Under the pieces are notes generated by a model that did no database searches, was not told where the DNA came from, and saw nothing but the letters and a program-made list of their open reading frames with translations. Position numbers and translations under genes: made by a program. 64,000 nucleotides of DNA from Kitasatospora sp044457565 (GTDB taxonomy: Bacteria; Actinomycetota; Actinomycetes; Streptomycetales; Streptomycetaceae), in assembly GCF_044457565.1 (NCBI RefSeq), contig NZ_JBITGZ010000002.1, positions 186,001 to 250,000 on the forward strand, in the 5' to 3' direction. Each line of letters opens with the position of its first letter. Within the stretch, counting starts at the first letter, position 1. Positions 7,854 to 15,882 of the stretch are shown here, piece by piece.

Positions 7854-8600
7854 ATGAGCCTGTTCCGGGATGACGGGGTGGTCCTGCGGGCGCAGAAGCT
7901 CGGTGAGGCGGACCGGATCATCACCCTGCTCACCCGCCAGCACGGCAAGGTGCGTGCGGTGGCCCGCGGGGTGCGCAAGACCAAGTCGAAGTTCGGCGCC
8001 CGGCTGGAGCCGTTCTCGCACGTGGACGTGCAGTTCTTCAGCCGCAACAGCGAGCTGATCGGCCGCGGGCTGCCGCTCTGCACCCAGGTGGAGACCATCG
8101 CGCCGTACGGCGGTTCGATCGTCACCGACTACGGCCGCTACACCGCAGGCACGGCCATGCTGGAGACGGCGGAACGATTCGCCGAGAACGAGGGCGAACC
8201 CGCGGTGCAGCAGTACCTGCTGCTGGTCGGCGGCCTGCGCACGCTCGCCGCCGGGACGCACGAGTCGCACCTGGTGCTGGACGCCTTCCTGCTGCGCTCG
8301 CTCGCGGTCAACGGGTACGGCGCGAGCTTCACCGACTGCGCCAAGTGCGGACTGGAGGGCCCCAACCGGTTCTTCTCCCTCCAGGCCGGCGGCGTGCTGT
8401 GCGCGGACTGCCGGGTGCCCGGATGTGCCGTACCCTCCCCTGAGACACTGGTACTGCTCGGCGCGCTGCTGTCAGGGGACTGGCAGACGGCGGACGCCTG
8501 CGAACCGCGGTACTGGCGGGAGGGCAGCGGTCTGGTCGCGGCCTATCTGCAGTGGCACCTGGAGCGGGGAATCCGCTCGATGAGATACGTGGAGAAGTGA
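7854..8600 (+). CDS. recO: DNA repair protein RecO
   Basis: RecO loads RecA onto SSB-coated single-stranded DNA in the RecFOR recombination pathway. The 248-aa product has the N-terminal OB fold (MSLFRDDGVVLRAQKLGEADRI), the helical core, and a Cys zinc site (CAKCGLEG and CADCRVPGC). The OB-fold opening fixes the start at ATG 7854; a longer frame upstream would add low-complexity sequence. uppS begins 2 bases after the stop, so the two are co-transcribed. Confidence 0.95.
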   Translation: MSLFRDDGVVLRAQKLGEADRIITLLTRQHGKVRAVARGVRKTKSKFGARLEPFSHVDVQFFSRNSELIGRGLPLCTQVETIAPYGGSIVTDYGRYTAGTAMLETAERFAENEGEPAVQQYLLLVGGLRTLAAGTHESHLVLDAFLLRSLAVNGYGASFTDCAKCGLEGPNRFFSLQAGGVLCADCRVPGCAVPSPETLVLLGALLSGDWQTADACEPRYWREGSGLVAAYLQWHLERGIRSMRYVEK

Positions 8601-8602
8601 GC

Positions 8603-9481
8603 ATGGCAGCGCGACGGCTCTTCGGCGGCGGCGACAGCAGCTGGGGGTCCCCCCGGCCGAAGGCTGGGGGCGAGTACCTCCCCCCGACCCCGCACCCCAG
8701 TGGTGCCCGGCCGCCGAAGATCCCCGGCGAGCTGGTACCGAACCACGTCGCCATCGTCATGGACGGCAACGGCCGCTGGGCCAAGGAGCGCGGGCTGCCG
8801 CGCACCGAGGGCCACAAGGTCGGCGAGAGCGTGGTGCTGGACGTCCTGCGGGGCGCCATCGAGCTGGGCGTGAAGAACATCTCGCTCTACGCCTTCTCCA
8901 CCGAGAACTGGAAGCGCTCCCCGGACGAGGTGAAGTTCCTGATGAACTTCAACCGGGACGTCATCCACCGCCGCCGCGACGAGATGGACGCGATGGGCGT
9001 GCGGGTGCGCTGGGCGGGCCGGATGCCCAAGCTCTGGAAGAGCGTCGTCCAGGAGCTCCAGGTCGCCGAGGAGCAGACCAAGGACAACGACGCCGTCACG
9101 CTCTACATGTGCGTCAACTACGGCGGCCGGGCCGAGATCGCGGACGCGGCCGCGGCGATCGCCGCCGATGTCGCGGCGGGCCGGCTGGACCCGAAGAAGG
9201 TCAACGAGAAGACCCTCGCCAAGTACATGTACCACCCGGACATGCCGGACGTGGACCTCTTCCTGCGCCCCAGCGGCGAGCAGCGCACCTCCAACTTCCT
9301 GCTCTGGCAGTCCGCCTACGCCGAGTTCGTGTTCCAGGACGTGCTGTGGCCCGACTTCGACCGCCGCGACCTGTGGCGCGCCTGCGAGCAGTACGCGCGG
9401 CGCGACCGCCGCTTCGGCGGGGCGATCCCCAACGAGGTGGCCGCCCCCGACCTCGCCACCGAGGTACCGCCGCAGCGCTGA
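8603..9481 (+). CDS. uppS: Isoprenyl transferase (undecaprenyl diphosphate synthase family)
   Basis: cis-Prenyltransferase that builds long polyprenyl diphosphates, the lipid carrier precursor for cell-wall synthesis. The 292-aa product shows HVAIVMDGNGRWAKERGL with the catalytic Asp, the FSTENWKR motif and the C-terminal DLFLRPSGEQRTSNFLLWQSAYAE block. ATG 8603 has GGAG upstream and follows recO by 2 bases. The N-terminal 50 residues are atypical: residues 13-28 (SSWGSPRPKAGGEYLP) are encoded by a G/C palindromic repeat inserted in frame before the conserved domain begins at about residue 46. Confidence 0.95.
   Translation: MAARRLFGGGDSSWGSPRPKAGGEYLPPTPHPSGARPPKIPGELVPNHVAIVMDGNGRWAKERGLPRTEGHKVGESVVLDVLRGAIELGVKNISLYAFSTENWKRSPDEVKFLMNFNRDVIHRRRDEMDAMGVRVRWAGRMPKLWKSVVQELQVAEEQTKDNDAVTLYMCVNYGGRAEIADAAAAIAADVAAGRLDPKKVNEKTLAKYMYHPDMPDVDLFLRPSGEQRTSNFLLWQSAYAEFVFQDVLWPDFDRRDLWRACEQYARRDRRFGGAIPNEVAAPDLATEVPPQR
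8639..8687. repeat. Palindromic streptomycete repeat inside uppS
   Basis: CTGGGGGTCCCCCC, a GCCGAAGGC-type centre, then CTGGGGG and a further CTCCCCCC tract form an imperfect inverted repeat of a kind often seen between and at the ends of streptomycete genes. Here it lies in frame in the poorly conserved N-terminal extension of uppS and is translated. Confidence 0.65.
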
Positions 9482-9491
9482 GCCCGGTGAG

Positions 9492-9537
9492 AAGCGCGAA
9501 GGGCCCGTGGGAGTACTCCCACGGGCCCTTCGCGCTT
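9492..9537. terminator. Bidirectional terminator between uppS and zur
   Basis: A perfect 23-bp inverted repeat with no unpaired loop bases (centre AGT/ACT), 10 bases after the uppS stop and 7 bases from the convergent zur stop. It should end transcripts from both sides. Confidence 0.85.
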
Positions 9538-9544
9538 GTCTGCG

Positions 9545-9955
9545 TCAGAGCTTCTTGGCGCACTCGGCGCAGGTGCCGAAGATCTCCAGGGTGTGCGCGA
9601 TGTCGCTGAAGCCGTGCTCGGCGGCGACGGCGTTGGCCCAGCGTTCGACGGCGGGGCCCTCGACCTCCACGGTGGCGCCGCAGTGCCGGCAGACCAGGTG
9701 GTGGTGGTGGCCGCTGCTGCAACGGCGGTAGACGGCTTCGCCGTCGGCGGTGCGCAGGACGTCGACCTCGCCGGCGTCCGCGAGGGACTGCAGGGTGCGG
9801 TAGACGGTGGTCAGGCCGACCGAGTCACCTCGGTGCTTGAGCATGTCGTGCAGCTCCTGCGCGCTGCGGAAGTCCTCGATCTCGTCCAGGGCCGCCGATA
9901 CGGCGGCTCGCTGGCGGGTGGAGCGGGCGCGCGGCGACGGGCCTGCGGTGGTCAC
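9545..9955 (-). CDS. zur: Zinc uptake regulator Zur (Fur family)
   Basis: Fur-family repressor of 136 aa. Winged-helix DNA-binding domain (TTVYRTLQSLADAGEVD, about residues 49-65), the HHHHLVCRHCG metal-binding segment, and structural CxxC pairs at 89/92 and 129/132. GTG 9955 is chosen for its AGGAGG 7-8 bases upstream; a longer frame to 9994 lacks a site. Zur rather than Fur is inferred from the contiguous zinc ABC transporter genes reading the same way and from Zur-box-like palindromes at the znuA promoter. It would repress znuACB when zinc is sufficient. Confidence 0.92.
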   Translation of the reverse strand: MTTAGPSPRARSTRQRAAVSAALDEIEDFRSAQELHDMLKHRGDSVGLTTVYRTLQSLADAGEVDVLRTADGEAVYRRCSSGHHHHLVCRHCGATVEVEGPAVERWANAVAAEHGFSDIAHTLEIFGTCAECAKKL

Positions 9956-9990
9956 CGTGGGTCCTCCTGGGGTGGTGGGCGTCTCGCACC

Positions 9991-10911
9991 TCATTGTGCC
10001 AGCCCCGCCCTCCCCGCCGGGCCGCTCTCGGCAGGGGCGCTCTGCGCGGGCAGTTGGACGTCGCAGACCTTGGGGCCGGCGTCCGCCCCGGCCCGGTGGC
10101 GGCGCCTGGCCAGCGGCGCGGCGATGGCACTGAACAGTGCGAAGACGGCGATGGCGAGCAGCACGATGGCCGGGCCCGAGGGCACGTCCACCTGGTACGA
10201 GCCGGTGACGCCGGCCAGCGAGACGACCACGCCGAGCGCGATGGCGCCGGCCTGGGTGGCGGCGAAGGAGCGGGTGAGCTGCTGGGCGGCCACCACCGGG
10301 ACCACCATCAGGGCGCTGACCAGCAGCAGTCCGACCACCCGCATCGCGACCGTCACGGTGACGGCGGCCATCACCGCGAGCAGCAGGTTGAGCACGCGTA
10401 CCGGCAGGCCGGTGACCTTGGCGAACTCCTCGTCCTGGCAGATCGCGAAGAGCTGGCGTCGAAGGCCCACGGTGACGGCGATGACGACGGCGCCGAGGAT
10501 CGCGATGGTGGCCAGGTCGCCGGGGGAGACGGTGAGGATGGAGCCCCAGAGGTAGCTCTCCAGGCTGCCGGAGCCGGCCTGGGCGGACTTCGAGACCAGC
10601 AGCTTGCCGCAGGCCATGCCGCCGTAGAAGAGCATCGCCAGCGCGATGTCACCGCGCTGGTTGCCGCGCGAGCGGACCAGCTCCATCACGACGGCGCCCA
10701 GCACGCAGACCAGCACGGCCATCCAGACCGGGCTGGTCTGGAACAGGAAGCCGAGGCCGACGCCGGTCATCGCGACGTGGCCCATGCCGTCGCCCATCAG
10801 CGCCTGGCGCCGCTGCACCAGGTAGATGCCGACGGCGGGCGCGGTGATGCCGACCAGTACGGCGGCGAGCAGGGCCCGCTGCATGAAGTCGTAGGAGAGC
10901 ATCTCGGTCAT
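9991..10911 (-). CDS. znuB: Zinc ABC transporter permease
   Basis: Membrane subunit of a cluster A-I metal importer, 306 aa with about eight hydrophobic helices; typical segments include QRRQALMGDGMGHVAMTGVGLG and the VGLLLVSALMVVPVVAAQ helix. The start ATG overlaps the znuC stop by 4 bases, so the two are translationally coupled. It is followed after 35 bases by zur. The C-terminal 30 residues are hydrophilic and Ala/Pro-rich. Zinc specificity is inferred from Zur context. Confidence 0.92.
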   Translation of the reverse strand: MTEMLSYDFMQRALLAAVLVGITAPAVGIYLVQRRQALMGDGMGHVAMTGVGLGFLFQTSPVWMAVLVCVLGAVVMELVRSRGNQRGDIALAMLFYGGMACGKLLVSKSAQAGSGSLESYLWGSILTVSPGDLATIAILGAVVIAVTVGLRRQLFAICQDEEFAKVTGLPVRVLNLLLAVMAAVTVTVAMRVVGLLLVSALMVVPVVAAQQLTRSFAATQAGAIALGVVVSLAGVTGSYQVDVPSGPAIVLLAIAVFALFSAIAAPLARRRHRAGADAGPKVCDVQLPAQSAPAESGPAGRAGLAQ

Positions 10912-11786
10912 GCCAGCAGTCCAGGGGTCGTCAGGTGGGGGTCCGCGTGCGGGTGGACGTGGTCGTGGCCGGGCAGCGCGTGCAGACCGGTGTTGGGCAC
11001 CGGCGGGCCGTCGTGGGCGACGCAGCCGTCGCGCAGCACCACGGCCCGGTCGATCAGCGGCTCCAGCGGGCCGAGTTCGTGGAGCACCAGCAGGACGGCG
11101 GTGCCGCGCTCGACCTCGGCGCGCAGGGTGTCGGCGAGCACCTGCTGGCTGTCGGCGTCCACACCGGCCATCGGCTCGTCCATGATCAGCAGGTCGGGGG
11201 CGCCGACCAGGGCGCGGGCGATCAGCACCCGCTGCTGCTGGCCGCCGGAGAGGTCGGCCACGCCGTCGCCCGCCCGGTCGAGCATGCCGACGGCCGCCAG
11301 CGCCCGGTCCACGGCCTCGCGGTCGCGGCGGCGGAAGGGCAGCAGGCGGTGCTGCGGCAGCCGGCCGGTGGAGACCACCTCGCGGACGGTCGCGGGCACG
11401 CCGCCCGCGGCGGTGGTGCGCTGCGGGACGTAGCCGATCCGGTGCCAGGCCCGGAACCTGGCGAACGGGGTGCCGAACAGCTCCAGGGTGCCGCGCTCCA
11501 GCGGGACGGCGCCGACCACGGTCTTGACGGTGGTGGACTTGCCGGAGCCGTTGGCCCCGAGCAGGGCGACCACCTCGCCGGGGCGCACCAGGAGGTCGAC
11601 GCCGCGCAGGACGGGCCGCCCGCCGAGCGAGGCGACGGCCGCGCGCAGCCGGACGGCGGCGGGCTCGGACGCCGACGCCGGCTCGGGCGTGGGTGAGCTC
11701 GCGGGCGCGATCGCGGCCCCGGCGGCGGGTGTCGATGCGGGAGCGGAGTCCGTGAGGGCGGCGGCCCCGGGGGAGGTGGAGGTCAT
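10908..11786 (-). CDS. znuC: Zinc ABC transporter ATP-binding protein
   Basis: ATPase subunit of the zinc importer, 292 aa. Walker A GANGSGKST, the LSGGQQQR signature, Walker B LLIMDEP and the switch His in LLVLHE are all present. About 45 N-terminal residues are an Ala/Pro/Ser-rich extension before the ABC domain begins at RLRAAVASLGG, so a start within the extension cannot be excluded. It follows znuA by 15 bases and overlaps znuB by 4. Confidence 0.93.
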   Translation of the reverse strand: MTSTSPGAAALTDSAPASTPAAGAAIAPASSPTPEPASASEPAAVRLRAAVASLGGRPVLRGVDLLVRPGEVVALLGANGSGKSTTVKTVVGAVPLERGTLELFGTPFARFRAWHRIGYVPQRTTAAGGVPATVREVVSTGRLPQHRLLPFRRRDREAVDRALAAVGMLDRAGDGVADLSGGQQQRVLIARALVGAPDLLIMDEPMAGVDADSQQVLADTLRAEVERGTAVLLVLHELGPLEPLIDRAVVLRDGCVAHDGPPVPNTGLHALPGHDHVHPHADPHLTTPGLLA

Positions 11787-11801
11787 GAGGGTGGCGTCCT
11801 G

Positions 11802-12749
11802 TCAGCTGGTGGTGCCGAGTGCGGCCCGCAGGTTGGCGAGGTTCTGCCTCATGACGCTGAGGTAGTCGTCCTTGGCGGTGTCCTTGACGCCCTCCAGCGG
11901 GTCGAGGACGGCCGTCCTGAGGCCGAGGTCCTTGGCCACCGTCTCGGCGAGCTTGGGGCTGACCAGGGTCTCGAAGAAGATCGTGGTGGCGCCGTTCTCC
12001 TTCGCCGCCCGCTGCACCTCGGCGAGCCGGGCCGGGGTGGGCTCGGCCTCGGGGTCGACGCCGTTGATCGCGACCTGCTTGAGGCCGTAGTGGTCGGCGA
12101 GGTAGCCGAAGGCGGCGTGGCTGGTGACGAAGGTCTTGCTGCGGGTGTCCTTCAGGCCGGCCTGGAACTCCTGGTCCAGCTCGGCGAGCCGCTGGACCAG
12201 CGCGTCCGTGTTGCGCCGGTAGTCCGAGGCGTGCGCGGGGTCGGCCTCGGCGAACTCGGCGCCGACGCTCTTGGCGACCGCCGCGTAGCGGGTCGGGTCG
12301 AGCCAGATGTGCGGGTCGCCGCCCTGGTGCTCCTCGCCGGCGTGGCCCTCGGCGCCCTCGGTGCCCTCGTCGAGGTGGTGGTCCACCAGCGGGGTCACCG
12401 CGGCGGCGTCGACCAGGTGCGCGGTGTCCCCGACGGCCTTGTCGACGGTGGGCTGGAGGCCCTTGAGGTAGATCGCCACATCGGCCTGCTTGACCCTGGC
12501 GACCTGCTTGGCCTTGAGCTCCAGGTCGTGCGGCTCGACGCCGGGCGCGGTGAGGTCGGTGACCTTGACGTGCTCCCCGCCGATCTGCGTGGCGAGGAAC
12601 TCCATGGGATAGAACGAGGCGACGACGTCCAGCTTGCCGTCCGTGCCCTTGGCGCTGCTGCTGCCACCGCAGGCGGACAGGGCGAGCGCGGCGGTGAGGG
12701 CGGTGGCGGTCAGGGCTATGGAGGTGTGCAGGGATCGTCGGATCATCAT
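11802..12749 (-). CDS. znuA: Zinc-binding lipoprotein of the ABC importer
   Basis: Cluster A-I solute-binding protein, 315 aa from ATG 12749 (12746 is equally possible). Type II signal peptide with lipobox LSAC; the mature protein has the metal His residues in PHDLELK, a His/Asp/Glu-rich loop (HHLDEGTEGAEGHAGEEH), DPHIWLDP, and the FVTSHAAFGYLA and FFETLVSPK motifs. The His-rich loop is typical of zinc rather than manganese carriers. An ATG at 12764 lies within a Zur-box-like palindrome and is unlikely to be the start. First gene of the znuACB-zur set. Confidence 0.93.
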   Translation of the reverse strand: MMIRRSLHTSIALTATALTAALALSACGGSSSAKGTDGKLDVVASFYPMEFLATQIGGEHVKVTDLTAPGVEPHDLELKAKQVARVKQADVAIYLKGLQPTVDKAVGDTAHLVDAAAVTPLVDHHLDEGTEGAEGHAGEEHQGGDPHIWLDPTRYAAVAKSVGAEFAEADPAHASDYRRNTDALVQRLAELDQEFQAGLKDTRSKTFVTSHAAFGYLADHYGLKQVAINGVDPEAEPTPARLAEVQRAAKENGATTIFFETLVSPKLAETVAKDLGLRTAVLDPLEGVKDTAKDDYLSVMRQNLANLRAALGTTS

Positions 12750-12764
12750 GACAACCATTCTCAT
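12748..12764. promoter_or_regulatory. Zur-box-like palindrome 1 (znuA)
   Basis: ATGACAACCATTCTCAT resembles the 7-1-7 Zur box of streptomycetes (TGAAAATCATTTTCA-like), touching the znuA start codons. Binding here would block both transcription and ribosome access. Confidence 0.6.
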
Positions 12765-12770
12765 CTTAAG

Positions 12771-12785
12771 TGGAAATGATTGTCA
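12771..12785. promoter_or_regulatory. Zur-box-like palindrome 2 (znuA)
   Basis: TGGAAATGATTGTCA is the better match to the Zur consensus, centred about 22 bases (two helical turns) from the first box. It sits between znuA and the divergent glyS, whose start is 145 bases away. Confidence 0.7.
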
Positions 12786-12930
12786 ACTCACCCGATTGGA
12801 TCAACGACGCCCGAGCAACCCGGGACGGATACCGATTTGAACCGGGTACCCGTTTGGCCGGTAACCTGAGGTATTCGGGTACGCGCAACCAGCCGTGCCC
12901 TGACCGTGCCGTCGTACTGAAGAGAGCACT

Positions 12931-14313
12931 GTGGCCGCCGACAAGATCGACACGATCGTCAGCCTGAGCAAGCGCCGTGGCTTCGTCTACCCCTGCAGCG
13001 AGATCTACGGTGGCACGCGTGCCGCCTGGGACTACGGGCCGCTGGGTGTCGAGCTCAAGGAGAACATCAAGCGCCAGTGGTGGCGTGCGATGGTCACAGC
13101 GCGGGAGGACGTTGTCGGTCTCGACTCGTCGGTCATCCTGGCCCGCGAGGTCTGGGAGGCCTCCGGCCACGTCGCCACCTTCAACGACCCGCTGACCGAG
13201 TGCACCCACTGCCACAAGCGGCACCGGGCCGACCACCTGGAGGAGAAGTACGAGGCCAAGCACGGCCACCTTCCCCCCAACGGCCTGGCCGACATCAACT
13301 GCCCCGACTGCGGCACCAAGGGCTCCTTCACCGAGCCCAAGGAGTTCTCGGGCATGCTGAAGACCCACCTCGGTGTCACCGAGGAGGCCGGCGGCCTGGC
13401 GTACCTGCGCCCCGAGACCGCCCAGGGCATCTTCACCAACTTCAAGGCCGTCCAGCAGACCTCGCGCAAGAAGCCGCCGTTCGGCATCGCCCAGACCGGC
13501 AAGAGCTTCCGCAACGAGATCACGCCCGGCAACTTCATCTTCCGCACCCGCGAGTTCGAGCAGATGGAGATGGAGTTCTTCGTCAAGCCGGACGAGGACG
13601 AGAAGTGGCACGAGTACTGGCTCGAGCAGCGCTGGAACTGGTACGTGGACCTCGGCCTGCGCACCGAGAACATGCGCTTCTTCGAGCACCCGAAGGAGAA
13701 GCTCTCCCACTACGCCAAGCGCACGGTGGACATCGAGTACCGCTTCAACTTCGGCGGCACCGAGTTCTCGGAGCTGGAGGGCATCGCCAACCGCACCGAC
13801 TACGACCTCAAGGTGCACAGCGAGCACTCCGGCCAGGACCTGAAGTACTTCGACCAGGAGTCCGGCGAGCGGTACTTCCCGTACGTCATCGAGCCGGCAG
13901 CGGGCCTCAACCGCGCCATGCTGGCCTTCCTGCTCGACGCGTACTTCGAGGACGAGGCGCCCAACGCCAAGGGCGTCATGGAGAAGCGCGTCGGCATGCG
14001 CCTCGACCCGCGCCTGGCGCCGGTCAAGGTCGCGGTGCTGCCGCTGTCGCGCAACGCCGACCTCTCGCCCAAGGCCCGCGGCCTCGCCGCCGACCTGCGC
14101 ACCGCGTGGAACGTCGAGTTCGACGACGCCGGCGCGATCGGCAAGCGCTACCGCCGCCAGGACGAGATCGGTACGCCGTTCTGCGTCACCGTCGACTTCG
14201 ACACCCTTGAGGACAACGCCGTCACGATCCGCGACCGCGACACCATGGCGCAGGAGCGGGTCTCGCTCGACCAGGTGAAGTCCTACCTGGCCGCCCGCCT
14301 GATCGGCTGCTGA
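12931..14313 (+). CDS. glyS: Glycyl-tRNA synthetase (alpha-2 type)
   Basis: Class II aminoacyl-tRNA synthetase of 460 aa, the single-chain homodimeric type used by actinobacteria. Visible features: SLSKRRGFVYPCSEIYGG opening, a Cys zinc insert (CTHCHKRH and CPDCGTKG), motif 2 FRNEITPGNFIFRTREFEQMEME, and motif 3 VIEPAAGLNRAMLAFLLDAY, followed by the C-terminal anticodon-binding domain (APVKVAVLPLS onward). GTG 12931 follows AAGAGAG. Marks the end of the core block before the accessory DNA. Confidence 0.95.
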   Translation: MAADKIDTIVSLSKRRGFVYPCSEIYGGTRAAWDYGPLGVELKENIKRQWWRAMVTAREDVVGLDSSVILAREVWEASGHVATFNDPLTECTHCHKRHRADHLEEKYEAKHGHLPPNGLADINCPDCGTKGSFTEPKEFSGMLKTHLGVTEEAGGLAYLRPETAQGIFTNFKAVQQTSRKKPPFGIAQTGKSFRNEITPGNFIFRTREFEQMEMEFFVKPDEDEKWHEYWLEQRWNWYVDLGLRTENMRFFEHPKEKLSHYAKRTVDIEYRFNFGGTEFSELEGIANRTDYDLKVHSEHSGQDLKYFDQESGERYFPYVIEPAAGLNRAMLAFLLDAYFEDEAPNAKGVMEKRVGMRLDPRLAPVKVAVLPLSRNADLSPKARGLAADLRTAWNVEFDDAGAIGKRYRRQDEIGTPFCVTVDFDTLEDNAVTIRDRDTMAQERVSLDQVKSYLAARLIGC

Positions 14314-14327
14314 CCCGGCAGACACCC

Positions 14328-14371
14328 CGAAGGCCCCCGGACACCGCAGCGGCGGAGTCCGGGGGCCTTCG
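14328..14371. terminator. Hairpin terminator after glyS
   Basis: CGAAGGCCCCCGGAC (14328-14342) pairs with GTCCGGGGGCCTTCG (14357-14371), a 15-bp stem, between glyS and the convergent hypothetical gene. Confidence 0.8.
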
Positions 14372-14392
14372 CGTGCGTGCGGGGCGGGCGGC

Positions 14393-15682
14393 TCAGCGCC
14401 GGGCGCGGCGGGCGCGCGGCGCGTCGACGGCGGTGGGCAGGCCGGCCGAGCGCAGCGCGGCGGTGGCGCTGCGGCAGCGGCCCGGGTCGCCCGCGGCCAG
14501 GGCGGCCAGCAGGGCCGCGTACCGGTCCGGACGGGTGGTGAGCGCGCCCGCGAGGGCGGCCAGGTCGGCGGGCGCCCGCATGCCCACCAGCTCCCGCAGG
14601 AACACCGGCGCGAGCTGCTCCTCCAGCGCGAGCGCGAGCGCCGCCAGGTCCGGCACGGCCCGGGCCGCGGCCTGGCGCAGCAGGGTGCGGGCGTCCGCCG
14701 CGCGGCCGGCGGTGACCAGCAGCGCGGCGAGGGCGGCCAGGTCGGCGGGCGGGGCGGAGCCCCACTCCCAGAGCAGGGTGACGCCGTCGGCGCTCTGGCC
14801 GGAGGCGTCCAGGGCGGCCAGCAGGGCGGGCAGGCCGGCGGCGGGGTAGCCCCAGAGCGCGTGGAAGAGGCCCGCGGCCTCCTCGGCCAGGCCGCTCCGG
14901 CGCAGCTCCGCGAGGGTCGCCGCGGCCTGGGCGGGGGCGCCGTGCGCGGTGGCGCGGGCCAGGTAGCCGCCGGCGCCGGCCGGGCCGACGGTGCGCAGCA
15001 GGGCGGCGAGGCGGGCCACATCGGGCGGGGCGAGGGTGACGGCGGCCTGGGCGGTGACGGCGGCGGACTCCTGGGTGGAGCCGCGCGCGTGCAGGAGGGT
15101 GATCCGCTCGGCCAGGCCGACGAGTTCGGCCTGGGCGCGGGGCGGCGGTGGGGGCGGGGCGACCGGGCGTTCCGCCTGCGGTGGCGGGGCGGGTGCCGGC
15201 GCCGGGGTGGGTGGGGCCGCCGCGGGTGCGGCGTGCTGGGCCGGTGCGGAGGCGGGCCGGACGCCGCCGAAGCGGGCACCCCGGGCGGGTGGCACGGGCG
15301 CCGCGGCCGGCGGGGGAGCGGGCGGGGCGGGGGCCGCCGGGGCCTGCTGGTACGCGCCGCCGAACCGGGCTCCGGTCGGCCGTGCGGGGGTGGCGGCCGG
15401 CGGCGGCGCGGGTGCGCTCTCGCGCAGCCGGTCCTCCACGGTGAGCAGGTGCTCGCTCAGCTCCAGGCAGCGGGCGCCCAGCCGGGCGCGCAGCATCCTG
15501 GCCTGCTCCAGCTGCCGCAGCAGCTCCCGGTCGGGTGGGTCGGTGGCCTGGACGGCCCCGGTCAGCCGCCGCTCGCGCGCCGTCGCGTACTGGCGGGCGC
15601 GCAGCAGCTCGTCGAGTTCCGTCCGCAGGGCCCGGGCATCCTGCTCCGCCATCGTCCGACCGGATTCCTCGTGCACCGACAT
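14393..15682 (-). CDS. Hypothetical protein with coiled-coil N-terminus and Ala-rich repeats
   Basis: A 429-aa protein that I cannot assign. Residues 10-90 are charged and helical (probable coiled coil), 90-180 are a Pro/Ala-rich disordered linker with two GARFGG repeats (about 100 and 134), and 185-420 are Ala/Leu-rich helical repeats. Similar Pro/Ala-rich cytoplasmic proteins are common in streptomycetes. Start ATG 15682 follows a GGAGGGG stretch; an in-frame upstream start at 15751 is possible. It converges on glyS and is likely outside the biosynthetic cluster. Confidence 0.6.
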   Translation of the reverse strand: MSVHEESGRTMAEQDARALRTELDELLRARQYATARERRLTGAVQATDPPDRELLRQLEQARMLRARLGARCLELSEHLLTVEDRLRESAPAPPPAATPARPTGARFGGAYQQAPAAPAPPAPPPAAAPVPPARGARFGGVRPASAPAQHAAPAAAPPTPAPAPAPPPQAERPVAPPPPPPRAQAELVGLAERITLLHARGSTQESAAVTAQAAVTLAPPDVARLAALLRTVGPAGAGGYLARATAHGAPAQAAATLAELRRSGLAEEAAGLFHALWGYPAAGLPALLAALDASGQSADGVTLLWEWGSAPPADLAALAALLVTAGRAADARTLLRQAAARAVPDLAALALALEEQLAPVFLRELVGMRAPADLAALAGALTTRPDRYAALLAALAAGDPGRCRSATAALRSAGLPTAVDAPRARRARR

Positions 15683-15882
15683 CCGTCGCCCGACCCCTCC
15701 GCCGTGCCCCTGGTCCCTGCCCCCCGATCCCGGCCGCCGATCCCTGGCCACCGGCCATCCTGCCGGGGCCGTACGGCAGTGGTGTTACGGACGTGCGTCC
15801 GGCGGTTTTCCGGCTCTGCCGCCCGGGGCGCGTCGGGAGCGCACGGGTGCGCGGCGTACGCCGGGCGCACGGAGCGCGCTGC

